From: Pseudoxanthomonas sp. PXM03
GTDB lineage: Bacteria > Pseudomonadota > Gammaproteobacteria > Xanthomonadales > Xanthomonadaceae
Length of the DNA: 64,000 bases
Assembly: GCF_014852005.1 (NCBI RefSeq)
Contig: NZ_JACVAU010000002.1
Coordinates: forward strand, 930,001-994,000
Direction: 5' to 3'
Shown: positions 36,802-45,061 of the stretch, one piece after another
How the letters are laid out: each line of letters begins with the position of its first letter
Position numbering within the stretch: position 1 is the first letter of the stretch
The notes under the pieces: generated by a model
Seen by the model: the letters and a program-made list of their open reading frames with translations, nothing else
Told to the model about the DNA's origin: nothing
The model's database searches: none
Made by a program: the position numbers and the translations under genes

Positions 36802-37379
36802 CCGCCGCCGCCCGCGGGACGTTTTGCCTGAGCCACCCGCCCATGTGTGAGTGGAACGAGGCTTTTCGCCTCGTGCGCCAGCCCGGATGAGAGAAGCGCC
36901 AGGCTTTTCGGCTGCCGCGTCAGGCTATGTGTGAGTAGAGAGAGGCTGTTCGGCTGACGCGTCAGGCTTGATGAGAGAGGAACGAGGCTTTTCGCCTCGT
37001 GCGTCAGCCCGGATGAGAGAAGCGCCAGGCTTTTTGGCTGTCGCGTCAGGCTATGTGTGAGTAGAGAGAGGCTGTTCGGCTGGCACGCCAGGCTTGATGA
37101 GAGAAGAACGAGGCTTTTCGCTTCATGCGTCAGCCCGAGTGAGGGCAGCGCCAGGCTTTTTTGCTCGCGCGCTAGCCTTGGCGGGAGAAGCGCCGGCCTT
37201 CTCCACGGACACGCCAGGTCATCGGTGACGCGAGTCCGGTTTCCGGATGCCCACGGCGAGCGCAGCGTGAATGTCGCGTGCCCCCATGGCGGCAGCGATC
37301 ACGACGATCTTCATCGCCTGCCGACGGAGGCGTAACGTCCGCGCACTTAGGGTCGGGACGTTCCTTCCAGGAGTGCGTC
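36802..37379. other. Intergenic region carrying the tandem-repeat array
   Basis: This 578-bp gap has no confident gene. The first 42 bp and the last 158 bp are unique; the middle holds the nine-unit array described separately. A frame of 92 codons opens at a GTG at 37057 and runs through the last three and a half units into unique DNA, but it has no ribosome site and is not called as a gene. The downstream SDR has its own AGGAG site. Confidence 0.7.
36844..37221. repeat. 42-bp tandem repeat array, nine units with 126-bp super-period
   Basis: Nine consecutive 42-bp units start at 36844, 36886, 36928, 36970, 37012, 37054, 37096, 37138 and 37180. Units alternate in three types, so units 1-3, 4-6 and 7-9 form 126-bp blocks (1=4=7, 2=5=8, 3=6). 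A core AGGCTTTTCGGCT is shared; units 1 and 4 contain a perfect GAGGC-TTTTC-GCCTC hairpin. Units 8 and 9 are degenerate. Because 42 is a multiple of three, one plus-strand frame reads a 14-residue repeat through all units, broken by a single TGA at 36955. Confidence 0.95.
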
Positions 37380-38243
37380 ATGCCCACCAAGAAGCGCGTC
37401 AACCGTCCGCAGACCCAGCGCCGCCAGCCCGGCCGCCAACCACGGATGCAGCCCGAACCCGAAACCATCCGCCCCGGCTACCGCGGCAGCGGCCGGCTGG
37501 AGGGCAAGGTGGCGCTGGTGACCGGTGGCGACAGCGGCATCGGACGGGCGGTGGCGGTGCATTTCGCGCACGAGGGTGCCGATGTCGCGATTGCCTACCT
37601 GGAAGAAGATCGCGATGCACGGGAAACGCAGCGCTTGATCGAGGCCACGGGGCGGCGCGCCCTGGTAGTGCGTGGCGACCTGGCCACGCCGGCCCGCTGC
37701 CGCCGCGTGGTCGCGCGTACGGTGAAGCAGTTCGGTGCGCTGGACGTGCTGGTCAACAACCACGCGCAGCAGTACCCCGTGGATGCGCCGGAAGACCTGA
37801 CGCCCGAGCGCCTTCGGCATACCTTCGAGACCAACCTGTTCTCGTTCTTCCATTTGGTCGACGCCGCGCTGGAACACCTGCCGGAAAAGACCGGCTGCAT
37901 CATCAACACCGGCTCGGTGACCGGCGTTCGCGGCCACGACACGTTGCTGGACTATGCCGCGACCAAGGGCGCGATCCATGCGATGACGTTCTCGCTGGCC
38001 AAGTCGCTGGCGGACCGGGGTATCCGCGTCAACGCGGTCGCACCGGGCCCTATCTGGACGCCGCTGATCCCGGCCTCGTTCACCCGCAAGCAGGTAGCGG
38101 AGTTCGGCTCGGACACGCTGATGAAGCGCCCCGGTCAGCCGTCGGAAGTCGCACCGGCGTATGTATTCCTGGCCAGCGAGGATGCGCGCTACATCACCGG
38201 CCAGCTGATCCACATCAACGGGGGCGGGCATATCTCGGCGTGA
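37380..38243 (+). CDS. SDR-family oxidoreductase (YghA-like)
   Basis: 287 residues from the ATG at 37380, with AGGAG seven bases upstream. A basic, Gln- and Pro-rich N-terminal tail (about 1-38) precedes the SDR domain, as in YghA and the Bacillus stress protein GSP39. TGGDSGIG is the cofactor site; NNHAQQ replaces the usual NNAG; catalytic residues are Ser in NTGSVTG and YAATKGA with Tyr and Lys. It is probably NAD(P)-dependent with an aldehyde or alcohol substrate. The 42-bp array ends 158 bp before it. Confidence 0.92.
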   Translation: MPTKKRVNRPQTQRRQPGRQPRMQPEPETIRPGYRGSGRLEGKVALVTGGDSGIGRAVAVHFAHEGADVAIAYLEEDRDARETQRLIEATGRRALVVRGDLATPARCRRVVARTVKQFGALDVLVNNHAQQYPVDAPEDLTPERLRHTFETNLFSFFHLVDAALEHLPEKTGCIINTGSVTGVRGHDTLLDYAATKGAIHAMTFSLAKSLADRGIRVNAVAPGPIWTPLIPASFTRKQVAEFGSDTLMKRPGQPSEVAPAYVFLASEDARYITGQLIHINGGGHISA

Positions 38244-38294
38244 GCCGAGGCACGGCATACTGAGAATGCCGCCCCGGTGTCCTCGTCCTCGTCC

Positions 38295-38768
38295 ATGCCG
38301 ACGCTTCGCCCCTACCGTCCCGACGACGCGTCCACGCTGGCCGATCTGTACGCCAGATCCGTCATGCACTACGGCCCGCGCGCCTACACCGCGGCGCAGG
38401 TGTCCGCATGGGCGGCGACGGCGACGGTCGAGGGGACCGCAGCCCGTTGCACCGACGGGCGCCACGTGCTGGTCGCGCAGGATGCCGACGGATCGGTGCT
38501 GGGCTTCGGCGACATGCAAGACGATGGGCACCTCGACTTCCTCTACGTCGCACCGGAGGGCGAAGGCATGCGCGTGGGTTCGCTGCTGTACGCCGCGCTG
38601 GAGACGCATGCGCTGCACTTGCACGTGCCGCGCATCTTCGTGGAAGCCAGCGAGCTGTCGCGGCCGCTGTTCGAGCGCCGCGGCTTCCAGATGCTGGGCC
38701 GCAACGATCTGTCGCTCGGCGGCGTGACCATCCACAACTACCGGATGGAGAAGCGGTTGCCGGCGTGA
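38295..38768 (+). CDS. GNAT-family N-acetyltransferase
   Basis: 157 residues. The acetyl-CoA fold is visible: LRPYRPDDASTLADLYARSV at the start, DFLYVAPEGEGMRVGSLLYAAL containing the R/Q-x-x-G-x-G/A-like segment (here MRVGSL), and FVEASELSRPLFERRGFQML. The layout is that of YafP-type acetyltransferases. The ATG at 38295 is used; a GTG six codons upstream also opens the frame. It follows the SDR by about 50 bp. The acceptor is unknown. Confidence 0.87.
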   Translation: MPTLRPYRPDDASTLADLYARSVMHYGPRAYTAAQVSAWAATATVEGTAARCTDGRHVLVAQDADGSVLGFGDMQDDGHLDFLYVAPEGEGMRVGSLLYAALETHALHLHVPRIFVEASELSRPLFERRGFQMLGRNDLSLGGVTIHNYRMEKRLPA

Positions 38769-38794
38769 TGGGCGCGACGCCGGGATTCCGCAAG

Positions 38795-39190
38795 CTACTT
38801 TTGCCTGGCCTTCGCCTGCTGCACCTCGCGCGCTTCACGCGCCATCAGCTCGTAGCGCTCGCGCAGGGCATCGAGTTCCTTCTCTTCCATTTCCTCCAGG
38901 TCGAGCAACGCGTTGTTGGCGTTGCGCGAGACACGGATCAGCTCGTCCAGCTTGATCTGCATGGCTTCGGTGTCGCGGTTCTGGGTGTTCTGGATCAGGA
39001 ACACCATCAGGAAGGTGATGATGGTGGTGCCGGTATTGATGACGAGCTGCCACGTGTCGCTGAAACCGAACATCGGTCCGCTGATCGCCCACGCCAGCAG
39101 CACCGCCAGCGCAAGCGCGAAACACGTGGGCCTGCCGGTGAACGTGGAGGCCGCCTTGGCCACGTGGGTGAACAGGGAGGGGGACGACAT
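38795..39190 (-). CDS. Low-affinity iron permease-family membrane protein
   Basis: 131 residues from the ATG at 39190. Two membrane helices (about 20-40 and 48-70) are followed by a long charged coiled-coil-like helix (about 72-128, EEMEEKELDALRERYELM). The sequence matches the family named after yeast Fet4 (TFTGRPTCFALALAVLLAWA, NTGTTIITFLMVFLIQNTQNRD). Bacterial members are too short to be full transporters, so iron uptake is not established. It converges on the GNAT gene. Confidence 0.87.
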   Translation of the reverse strand: MSSPSLFTHVAKAASTFTGRPTCFALALAVLLAWAISGPMFGFSDTWQLVINTGTTIITFLMVFLIQNTQNRDTEAMQIKLDELIRVSRNANNALLDLEEMEEKELDALRERYELMAREAREVQQAKARQK

Positions 39191-39324
39191 GGCGGGCGAT
39201 CCTGTGCATGGCAAGGCACGCAAGGTAATCCGTTGCACGAAGGCGGGTGTGAACATCGTCGCCTCGCGGACAGCCGCTGCCCTCGACCGTGTCGGGGCTG
39301 GCGCTTCGCCCGCAGTGGCGGCGT

Positions 39325-39330
39325 TAGCAT
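39325..39330 (+). promoter_or_regulatory. -10-like box giving a probable leaderless start
   Basis: TAGCAT ends 6 nt before the ATG at 39337, which places a predicted +1 on the start codon. No ribosome site is possible in that gap. Confidence 0.45.
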
Positions 39331-39336
39331 GCCCGC

Positions 39337-39723
39337 ATGGATGTCACCGCCCTCAAACGCCATTGCAGGTCCCTGCCCGGCGCCGTCGAACAACGGTACG
39401 ACGCACCGGCCAACATCCTGGTGTATGCGGTGGGCGGCAAGCGCTTCGCTTACTTCAAGACCAGCGAACCGGAACGGTGGCGTTTCAGTTTCAAGGTGCC
39501 GCCGGAGCGCTTCCTTGAACTGACCGACCAGCCCGGCATCAAGCCCGCGCGCTGGCTGGGGCACCACCGCTGGGTCACGGTGGTGGACGTTTCCACCGTG
39601 CCGGCCGATTACCTGAAGGACCTGGTGGCGTGGTCATACCGGTACGCCTGGGACAGGTTGAGCCGGCGGCAGCGTGTCGAGATCCGGGAAGGGGCGTCGG
39701 CCCCGGACGGAAAGGTCCGTTGA
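39337..39723 (+). CDS. MmcQ/YjbR-family DNA-binding-like protein
   Basis: 128 residues, the family length. The YjbR fold is apparent: LKRHCRSLPGAVEQ, then VYAVGGKRFAYFKTSEPERWRFSFKV, and a C-terminal LGHHRWVTVVDVS and LVAWSYRYAWDRLSRR. The CyaY-like fold has DNA-binding members, but the role of this protein is not known. It stands upstream of the VOC and ECF42-type sigma genes. Confidence 0.88.
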   Translation: MDVTALKRHCRSLPGAVEQRYDAPANILVYAVGGKRFAYFKTSEPERWRFSFKVPPERFLELTDQPGIKPARWLGHHRWVTVVDVSTVPADYLKDLVAWSYRYAWDRLSRRQRVEIREGASAPDGKVR

Positions 39724-39842
39724 GCGACGTGCACCCCGAATGAAGAAGACCGGCCCGGCATGTCGATTCCGGCCACGCCGGTTCGTCGAAGGAAAGAAGC
39801 AGGGCTGGCCAGGCCCGTACCCATCACCCCAAGGAGCGCACC

Positions 39843-40256
39843 ATGAACGTCAATCCCTACCTGATCCTCAATGGCGACTGCGAAGCCGCCTTCACCTTCT
39901 ACGCCCAGGCCACGGGCGGCACGCTGGGGCCGATGATGCGCTTCGAGGGCACTGAAGGCTGCGAGGACATGCCGGCCGAGTACAAGCAGAAGATCATGCA
40001 TACGCATGTGATGTTCGGCCAGACCGTGCTGATGGGGTCGGACAACCACCCGTCCTATCCGTACGAAGGCGTGAAGGGCTGTTCGGTGTCGCTGTCGGTG
40101 GACAGCATCGCCGACGCGGAACGCATCTTCGCCGCGCTCTCCGATGGCGGCCAGGTGACCATGCCGCTGGCGCAGACTTTCTGGGCGGTACGCTTCGGCA
40201 TGCTGGTCGACAAGTTCGGCGTGCCGTGGATGATCAACTGCGAGAAGGATGCCTGA
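39843..40256 (+). CDS. VOC-family protein (PhnB-like)
   Basis: 137 residues. N-terminal VNPYLILNGDCEAAFTFYAQ and internal HTHVMFGQTVLMGSDN, with VDSIADAERIFAALSDGG and FGMLVDKFGVPWMINCEK at the end, define the PhnB/YjdN branch of the glyoxalase/dioxygenase superfamily. Enzymatic activity is unproven. It has AAGGAG before its ATG and lies 91 bp upstream of the ECF42-type sigma factor, a neighbour commonly seen for such sigma genes together with DGPF/YCII proteins. Confidence 0.9.
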   Translation: MNVNPYLILNGDCEAAFTFYAQATGGTLGPMMRFEGTEGCEDMPAEYKQKIMHTHVMFGQTVLMGSDNHPSYPYEGVKGCSVSLSVDSIADAERIFAALSDGGQVTMPLAQTFWAVRFGMLVDKFGVPWMINCEKDA

Positions 40257-40347
40257 TGCCCGTGCGGGAACGTCATGCACACCGTGATGCCCCTGTTCGC
40301 TGCGCTGCGACTTTCACCGGTCGCGGCGCCGTGGTGTGATGCGCGGC

Positions 40348-41613
40348 ATGTCGACCTCCCCTACCCATCGCACGATCGATGCCGTCTGGCGCATCGAATC
40401 CGCGCGCGTGATCGCCGGTCTCGCCCGCATGCTGCGCGACCTGGACCTGGCCGAGGAGCTGGCGCAGGACGCGCTGGTGTCCGCCCTGGAAACCTGGCCC
40501 CGTGACGGCGTGCCGGACAACCCGGGGGCGTGGCTGATGACCACCGCCAAGCGCCGTGCGATCGACCGGTTGCGGCGGCTCCAGTTGCTGGACCGCAAGC
40601 ACGAGGAACTGGCGCGCGAGCTGGAGGATGTGCAGGAGGAACGGCGCGCGCGTGACGAAGACGCGCTGGACCACGACATCGACGACGACCTGCTGCGGCT
40701 GGTCTTCGTGTCGTGCCATCCGGTGCTGTCGATGGAGGCCCGCGTGGCGCTGACGCTGCGCCTGCTGTGCGGGCTGACGACGGACGAGATCGCGCGCGCG
40801 TTCCTGACCTCCGAACCTACTGTCGCCCAGCGCATCGTGCGTGCCAAGCGCACGCTGGCCGACGCCGACGTGGCGTTCGAGGTGCCACGCGGGGAAGAAC
40901 TGCAGGAGCGCCTTTCGTCGGTACTCGGCGTGGTGTACCTGGTCTTCAACGAAGGGTATTCGGCCACCAGCGGCGACGGCTGGATGCGGCCCGCGCTGTG
41001 CGAGGAAGCGCTGCGTCTGGGCCGCATGCTGGCCGCACTGGCGCCGCGCGAACCGGAAGTGCACGGGCTGGTCGCGCTGATGGAGATCCAGGCCTCGCGC
41101 CTGCACGCGCGCACCGGCAAGGACGGCGAGCCGGTGTTGCTGCTGGACCAGGATCGCGGCCGTTGGGATCACCTGCTCATCCGGCGCGGCCTGGCCGCGC
41201 TGGAGCGCGCCGAGCAGCTGGGCGGTGCATTCGGCCCCTATGCGCTGCAGGCCGCCATCGCCGCCTGCCATGCCCGCGCCGGCACGGCGGACGCAACGGA
41301 CTGGGCGCGGATCGCGACGCTGTACGCGGCACTGGCGCAGGTGAATCCGTCGCCGGTGGTCGAACTGAACCGTGCGGTCGCCGTGTCGATGGCCGCCGGT
41401 CCGGCCAGTGCGTTGCCGCTGGTGGACCGGCTGCGCGACGAGCCGGCGATGAAGCAGTACCACCTGCTGCCCAGCGTGCGCGGCGATCTGCTGTTCAAGC
41501 TGGACCGTCGCGACGAAGCACGTGCGGAGTTCGAGCGCGCCGCGGCGATGACCCGCAACGCGCGCGAGCAGGCCTTGCTGCTGGCGCGCGCGCGCGAGTG
41601 CACCGCCGGGTAA
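40348..41613 (+). CDS. ECF42-type sigma factor with C-terminal TPR extension
   Basis: 421 residues. Sigma2 (RVIAGLARMLRDLDLAEELAQDALVSAL) and sigma4 (CGLTTDEIARAFLTSEPTVAQRIVRAKRTL) are followed by the DUF6596 region (GVVYLVFNEGYSAT) and TPR-like helices to the end, which define ECF42. These have no anti-sigma factor; the long C-terminal extension controls activity. The typical neighbour set is small VOC and DGPF proteins. ATG 40348 is chosen; ATG 40339 and GTG 40336 are alternatives. Confidence 0.92.
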   Translation: MSTSPTHRTIDAVWRIESARVIAGLARMLRDLDLAEELAQDALVSALETWPRDGVPDNPGAWLMTTAKRRAIDRLRRLQLLDRKHEELARELEDVQEERRARDEDALDHDIDDDLLRLVFVSCHPVLSMEARVALTLRLLCGLTTDEIARAFLTSEPTVAQRIVRAKRTLADADVAFEVPRGEELQERLSSVLGVVYLVFNEGYSATSGDGWMRPALCEEALRLGRMLAALAPREPEVHGLVALMEIQASRLHARTGKDGEPVLLLDQDRGRWDHLLIRRGLAALERAEQLGGAFGPYALQAAIAACHARAGTADATDWARIATLYAALAQVNPSPVVELNRAVAVSMAAGPASALPLVDRLRDEPAMKQYHLLPSVRGDLLFKLDRRDEARAEFERAAAMTRNAREQALLLARARECTAG

Positions 41614-41619
41614 GCCCCG

Positions 41620-43359
41620 CTACATCCAGCGTGACAGGCGTATCTCGGGCCCGGCCAGGGCGGCAGTCTGGTCGTAGTCCAGTTCGCGCAGTTCCTGCGA
41701 CGTGTGTTTCACCAGGTCGCTGACCTTCAGCCGTCGCCGGTCGCCATGGCCCCCGGCCAGCATGCGGCGCCAGTTCTTCACCAGCGCATAGGTGAACGCA
41801 CCATGCTGGACGGCGCCGTGCTCGTATTCGTAGGCGAATTCGCCTTCCTGGCACGCGTACAGCAGCAGCGGCATGTACGGCCCCTTGTGGCCGAGCTTCT
41901 TGCGCATCTGGCGCGCTTGGCCCAGCGGCAGCGTGCGTACCGGCAATGCGTAGCCCAGGCGGCCGCTCATGTCGCCCAGCGGCATGGTGTCCTGGTCGAC
42001 GGCCAGCTGCTTGCGCTCGTTGAGTTCCAGCTCGCGCGGCACCCACATCTCCCGGGCGGCGTTCCATTTCATCGCACGATGGCGGATGTCGTCCGGCGGG
42101 TTGAGTCCGCGCATGCGCGCCGGACCACCCTTGGCCATGCCGCCGGAATGGCAGCAGTCCAGCAGGATGCTGAAGTCCACGTCGTACGGCAGCTGCACGT
42201 AGCGCTCGAACAGCCAGTCGTCGGTGAGCGCGGTGTCCTCCGTCCAGTCGAAGTCGTAGGGCACCAGCGTTTCGTCCATGCGGTCGACACGGTCCCCCAG
42301 GCCGTAGCTGGGCAGCTGGGCGCCGTGCCCGCTGTAGTACAGGATGCGCTGGTCGCCACTGCGCACGCCTTCGAGCAGCCAGTCCACGCGCTCGCGGATG
42401 CCGTCGGCGGTGGCGCGCTCGTTCAGCACCACGCGGATGTCGCCGGCATCGAAGCCCTGTTCCTGCAGCATCGCGCTCATCAGGAAGACATCGTTGACGC
42501 AACCGCCCAGGCGCTGGTCCGGGTCGGGATAGTCGTTGATGCCGATCAGCAGCGCACGCTTGCGCGGCGTCGCCACGCGGCCGGCGACCGGCGTCTGCTC
42601 GCGCATGGCGCGGGTGATGCGCGTGGTTTCATCGTTGAGCACATCGAACCAGAACGTGCTGATGGCCTGCGGATGGCGCAGGTACTCCTCGGCCGCATGG
42701 TCGGCGTTGCCGGGAATGTCGAAATGCGTGTCGACCTGGCGGAAATTGTCGGCGGCAATGGAAACGCGCGCCGTGAACACCGAATCGAAGCGGTTGTAGA
42801 GGTGGTACCAGAAGCGCGCCTTCTCGATCGCGCTCAAGCGGCCGGCCTGGTACTCGCCACGCACGAAGGGATTGCCGATCTGCGAGCCGAGCGATGCGAA
42901 GTAGCGGCCATTCGCGGTGGCGCGGGTTTCTTCATGGGTGAAGGTGTCGTAGCAGACCAGCGACCCGAGGCTGTGGCCGAGCACCACGTGCGGCTTCATC
43001 GCCTCGATGCGCTGTACCAGCCGCGTCCGGGTCTGCTTGCGGAACGTCGCGCTCTCGACCCACTTCACCACCATGCCGGCGGTGTGGCGCAGCTTCGAGT
43101 CGTCGCCGCGCGCACGCCTGAACGGGGCAGTGATGCCGTTCGCCAGCAACCGCGCCAGCGCTTCGAGCGTGTCCCCGAGGCTGACCTTGTGCTGGGCGAA
43201 GATATCGTCGTAGTGGCAGTACTGGATGTCGAGCGCGCGCTCGGCATCGACCTGACGGCAGGCATCGTGGATCGCCGCCTCCCATTGCTGCTGCCATGCC
43301 CCGCCCGGCGGATGCTGGCCCACGCCATGCACGCACAGGATACGTAGTGCCGTTGCCAT
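41620..43359 (-). CDS. Alpha/beta-hydrolase fused to a C14 caspase-like peptidase
   Basis: 579 residues from the ATG at 43359 (GAGGAAACAGCG upstream). Residues about 1-240 are a lipase-like alpha/beta-hydrolase: RILCVHGVG gives the oxyanion loop and VVLGHSLGSLVCYDTF the nucleophile Ser130. Residues about 266-579 are a metacaspase-like C14 domain: ALLIGINDYPDPDQRLGGCVNDV, His345 in YYSGHGAQ and Cys403 in LLDCCHSGG. No signal peptide or membrane helix is seen, so it is cytoplasmic. Both domains keep their catalytic residues. The combination suggests an effector that couples lipid or ester hydrolysis with proteolysis; the target is unknown. Confidence 0.9.
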   Translation of the reverse strand: MATALRILCVHGVGQHPPGGAWQQQWEAAIHDACRQVDAERALDIQYCHYDDIFAQHKVSLGDTLEALARLLANGITAPFRRARGDDSKLRHTAGMVVKWVESATFRKQTRTRLVQRIEAMKPHVVLGHSLGSLVCYDTFTHEETRATANGRYFASLGSQIGNPFVRGEYQAGRLSAIEKARFWYHLYNRFDSVFTARVSIAADNFRQVDTHFDIPGNADHAAEEYLRHPQAISTFWFDVLNDETTRITRAMREQTPVAGRVATPRKRALLIGINDYPDPDQRLGGCVNDVFLMSAMLQEQGFDAGDIRVVLNERATADGIRERVDWLLEGVRSGDQRILYYSGHGAQLPSYGLGDRVDRMDETLVPYDFDWTEDTALTDDWLFERYVQLPYDVDFSILLDCCHSGGMAKGGPARMRGLNPPDDIRHRAMKWNAAREMWVPRELELNERKQLAVDQDTMPLGDMSGRLGYALPVRTLPLGQARQMRKKLGHKGPYMPLLLYACQEGEFAYEYEHGAVQHGAFTYALVKNWRRMLAGGHGDRRRLKVSDLVKHTSQELRELDYDQTAALAGPEIRLSRWM

Positions 43360-43580
43360 CGCTGTTTCCTCCCTGATGTGGTCCCGGCGTCCGCGCAGGC
43401 GAGGTGGTCTCGCATGGCGTGGATGCCCGGCCGACAGTATCGGAGCAGCGGGTCGCATGCCGTGACACGGGCAGCACTCCGTCGCCGCAGGGCAACCGGC
43501 TCCTCAGGGAAGCCACCGCACGGCAGGGAGCGCACGGTTCACTCCTGACAACGCCATGCGGTGGCGGAGGCGGACATCCG

Positions 43581-44099
43581 TCAGGCGGCGGGACCGAGGT
43601 AGTCCTGCTTGCCCAGCGGCACGCCGTTGTGGCGCAGGATGGCGTAGGCGGTGGTCACGTGGAAGAACAGGTTGGGCAGCGCGAAGCCGAGCAGATAGCC
43701 ACTGCCGTTGAAGGTGAGCTCGCCGCGCGAGCGCGAAGAGAGCGTGACCACGCGATCTTCACTGCCTTCGAGGGCTTTCTGGTCGAACGTGCCGAGATAC
43801 GCAGCCACCGCATCGAGTCGCGCGAACAGTTCGGCGAACGTGGTCTCCACGTCTTCGAAGCGTGGCGATTCCACTCCCGCCAGACGCGCCGCGCCGAACT
43901 TCGCGGTATCGGTGGCGATCTGCACCTGCCGCACCAGGGGCAGCATGTCCGGATACAGCCGCGACTGCAGCAGCACGGCAGGTTCATATCCCTGTTCGCG
44001 CGCGTGCGCTTCGCCCTTCTCCAGGACCTGGCGCAGATTGCCAAGCGCACGCAGGAAGACGGGAATGGAAGCCTGGTACATCGAAAGCGCTGCGCTCAT
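43581..44099 (-). CDS. DUF1993 family protein
   Basis: 172 residues, all helical, with the family pattern: MYQASIPVFLRALGNLRQVLEKGEAHA, then SRLYPDMLPLVRQVQIATDTAK and GSGYLLGFALPNLFFHVTTAYAILRHNGVPLGK. The LPNLFFHVTTAY segment places a conserved His in a DinB-like four-helix bundle. Its function is not known; the fold suggests a small-molecule or metal-binding pocket. A TATCCT box (complement of 44128-44133) lies upstream. Confidence 0.9.
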   Translation of the reverse strand: MSAALSMYQASIPVFLRALGNLRQVLEKGEAHAREQGYEPAVLLQSRLYPDMLPLVRQVQIATDTAKFGAARLAGVESPRFEDVETTFAELFARLDAVAAYLGTFDQKALEGSEDRVVTLSSRSRGELTFNGSGYLLGFALPNLFFHVTTAYAILRHNGVPLGKQDYLGPAA

Positions 44100-44416
44100 G
44101 GCGGAGTTCCGGAGAAAGAAGAGCGCGAGGATAGTCGGGCGCGTGGTGGTTGATTAGCCGCCGTTCGCGGGAGAGTGCATCCCATCGCGCCCGTTCCGCG
44201 CGCGATGCGCCGGAACGTGCTGCGTGATGCAGGAAGGGAGCAGGGCCGCGTGTGTTCCATCTGCGGGAAGGTGCGTCGCCATCATCGACCTTGGACGCCC
44301 TCCCGCCACGCCCATCTTCTCCGTGCAACGACAGCTGCCCTGGCATTCCGCCCGGACCTGTCGCTGGCGACACCGCTCTTCCTCCCCCCGCGGTGTTCCT
44401 GCTGGAGTTGATGGCA
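44100..44416. other. Divergent intergenic region
   Basis: 317 bp between the divergent DUF1993 and beta-barrel genes. It holds the DUF1993 -10-like box at 44128-44133 and must carry the promoter for the beta-barrel gene; a weak TTGGAC at 44291-44296 is the only -35 candidate noticed. No ORF, repeat or hairpin of note was found. Confidence 0.5.
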
Positions 44417-44950
44417 ATGAAGAAGAACAAGATCCTGTCCCGCACTCTCCTCGCCGTGCTTGTCGGCGCTGCCGCGTTCGGTGCGCAAGCCGCCGACAAG
44501 GGGTTCCATGTCGGCGCAGGCGTGGGCCAGTCGCTGGTGGACGAAGCCGGTTACGACGACGAGGACACCGCGTTCTCCGTGTTCGGTGGTTACCAGTTCA
44601 ATCGCTGGTTCGGTCTTGAAGGTGGCTACGCCGATCTCGGCAAACTGGAAACGGACGGCATCGGCCGCGACATCGAAGCCAGCTCGGTCTACCTGACCGC
44701 AGTGGGCACGGTGCCCTTTACCGACAAGTTTTCCGGCTACGCCAAAGCCGGCTTCCAGCGCTGGGACCTGGATACTGCGCTGCCGGGCGTGACCGGCACG
44801 ACAGACGACAACGGTACCGACCCGGTCTACGGCGTCGGCCTGCAGTACCGGCTCAATGACACGGTCGCCCTGCGCGGCGAGTACAGCCGCTTCGAAGTGG
44901 AAGATGCCGATCTGGACCTGGCGCAGCTTCAGGTCCGCTACGACTTCTGA
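44417..44950 (+). CDS. Opacity/OmpA-like outer-membrane beta-barrel protein
   Basis: 177 residues from the ATG at 44417, where GGAG is 9 bases upstream; the ATG two codons earlier would be too close to it. A signal peptide (about 1-25, ending AQA) is followed by eight short amphipathic strands ending in Phe (VRYDF): FHVGAGVGQSLV, FSVFGGYQFNRWFGLEGGY, KFSGYAKAGFQRWDL and YGVGLQYRLNDTVALRGEYS. The pattern is an 8-stranded OMP barrel of the OmpA N-terminal/opacity type, with no periplasmic domain. A strong terminator follows. Confidence 0.88.
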   Translation: MKKNKILSRTLLAVLVGAAAFGAQAADKGFHVGAGVGQSLVDEAGYDDEDTAFSVFGGYQFNRWFGLEGGYADLGKLETDGIGRDIEASSVYLTAVGTVPFTDKFSGYAKAGFQRWDLDTALPGVTGTTDDNGTDPVYGVGLQYRLNDTVALRGEYSRFEVEDADLDLAQLQVRYDF

Positions 44951-44972
44951 GCAGCACCCGACTGCAAGCCAC

Positions 44973-45006
44973 GAGCCGCTGGCCCTGCCAGCGGCTCTTC
45001 TTTTTT
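44973..45006 (+). terminator. Terminator of the barrel-protein gene
   Basis: A perfect 10-bp stem (GAGCCGCTGG/CCAGCGGCTC, 44973-44982 and 44988-44997), 5-nt loop and TTCTTTTTT. Confidence 0.93.
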
Positions 45007-45027
45007 CTGCGGATGATGCGACTGCGT

Positions 45028-45033
45028 TAGCAT
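45028..45033 (+). promoter_or_regulatory. -10-like box TAGCAT before apt
   Basis: TAGCAT in the context GTTAGCAT, 28 nt before the apt ATG. Confidence 0.4.
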
Positions 45034-45061
45034 CGGCGGCCTCCCTGCATCCGAGCTTCCC

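Noticed and set aside
36844..37221. CRISPR array
   Set aside because: The units are contiguous repeats without unique spacers, in three related types; no cas genes are nearby.
37057..37335. A 92-codon ORF with a 14-residue repeat in the tandem array
   Set aside because: The frame is a by-product of the 42-bp period. A TGA interrupts it in unit 3, and no ribosome site is seen, so it is reported as a repeat, not as a gene.
41704..43347. A 547-codon plus-strand ORF over the caspase fusion
   Set aside because: Antisense frame; Val/His/Arg-rich with no recognisable motif.
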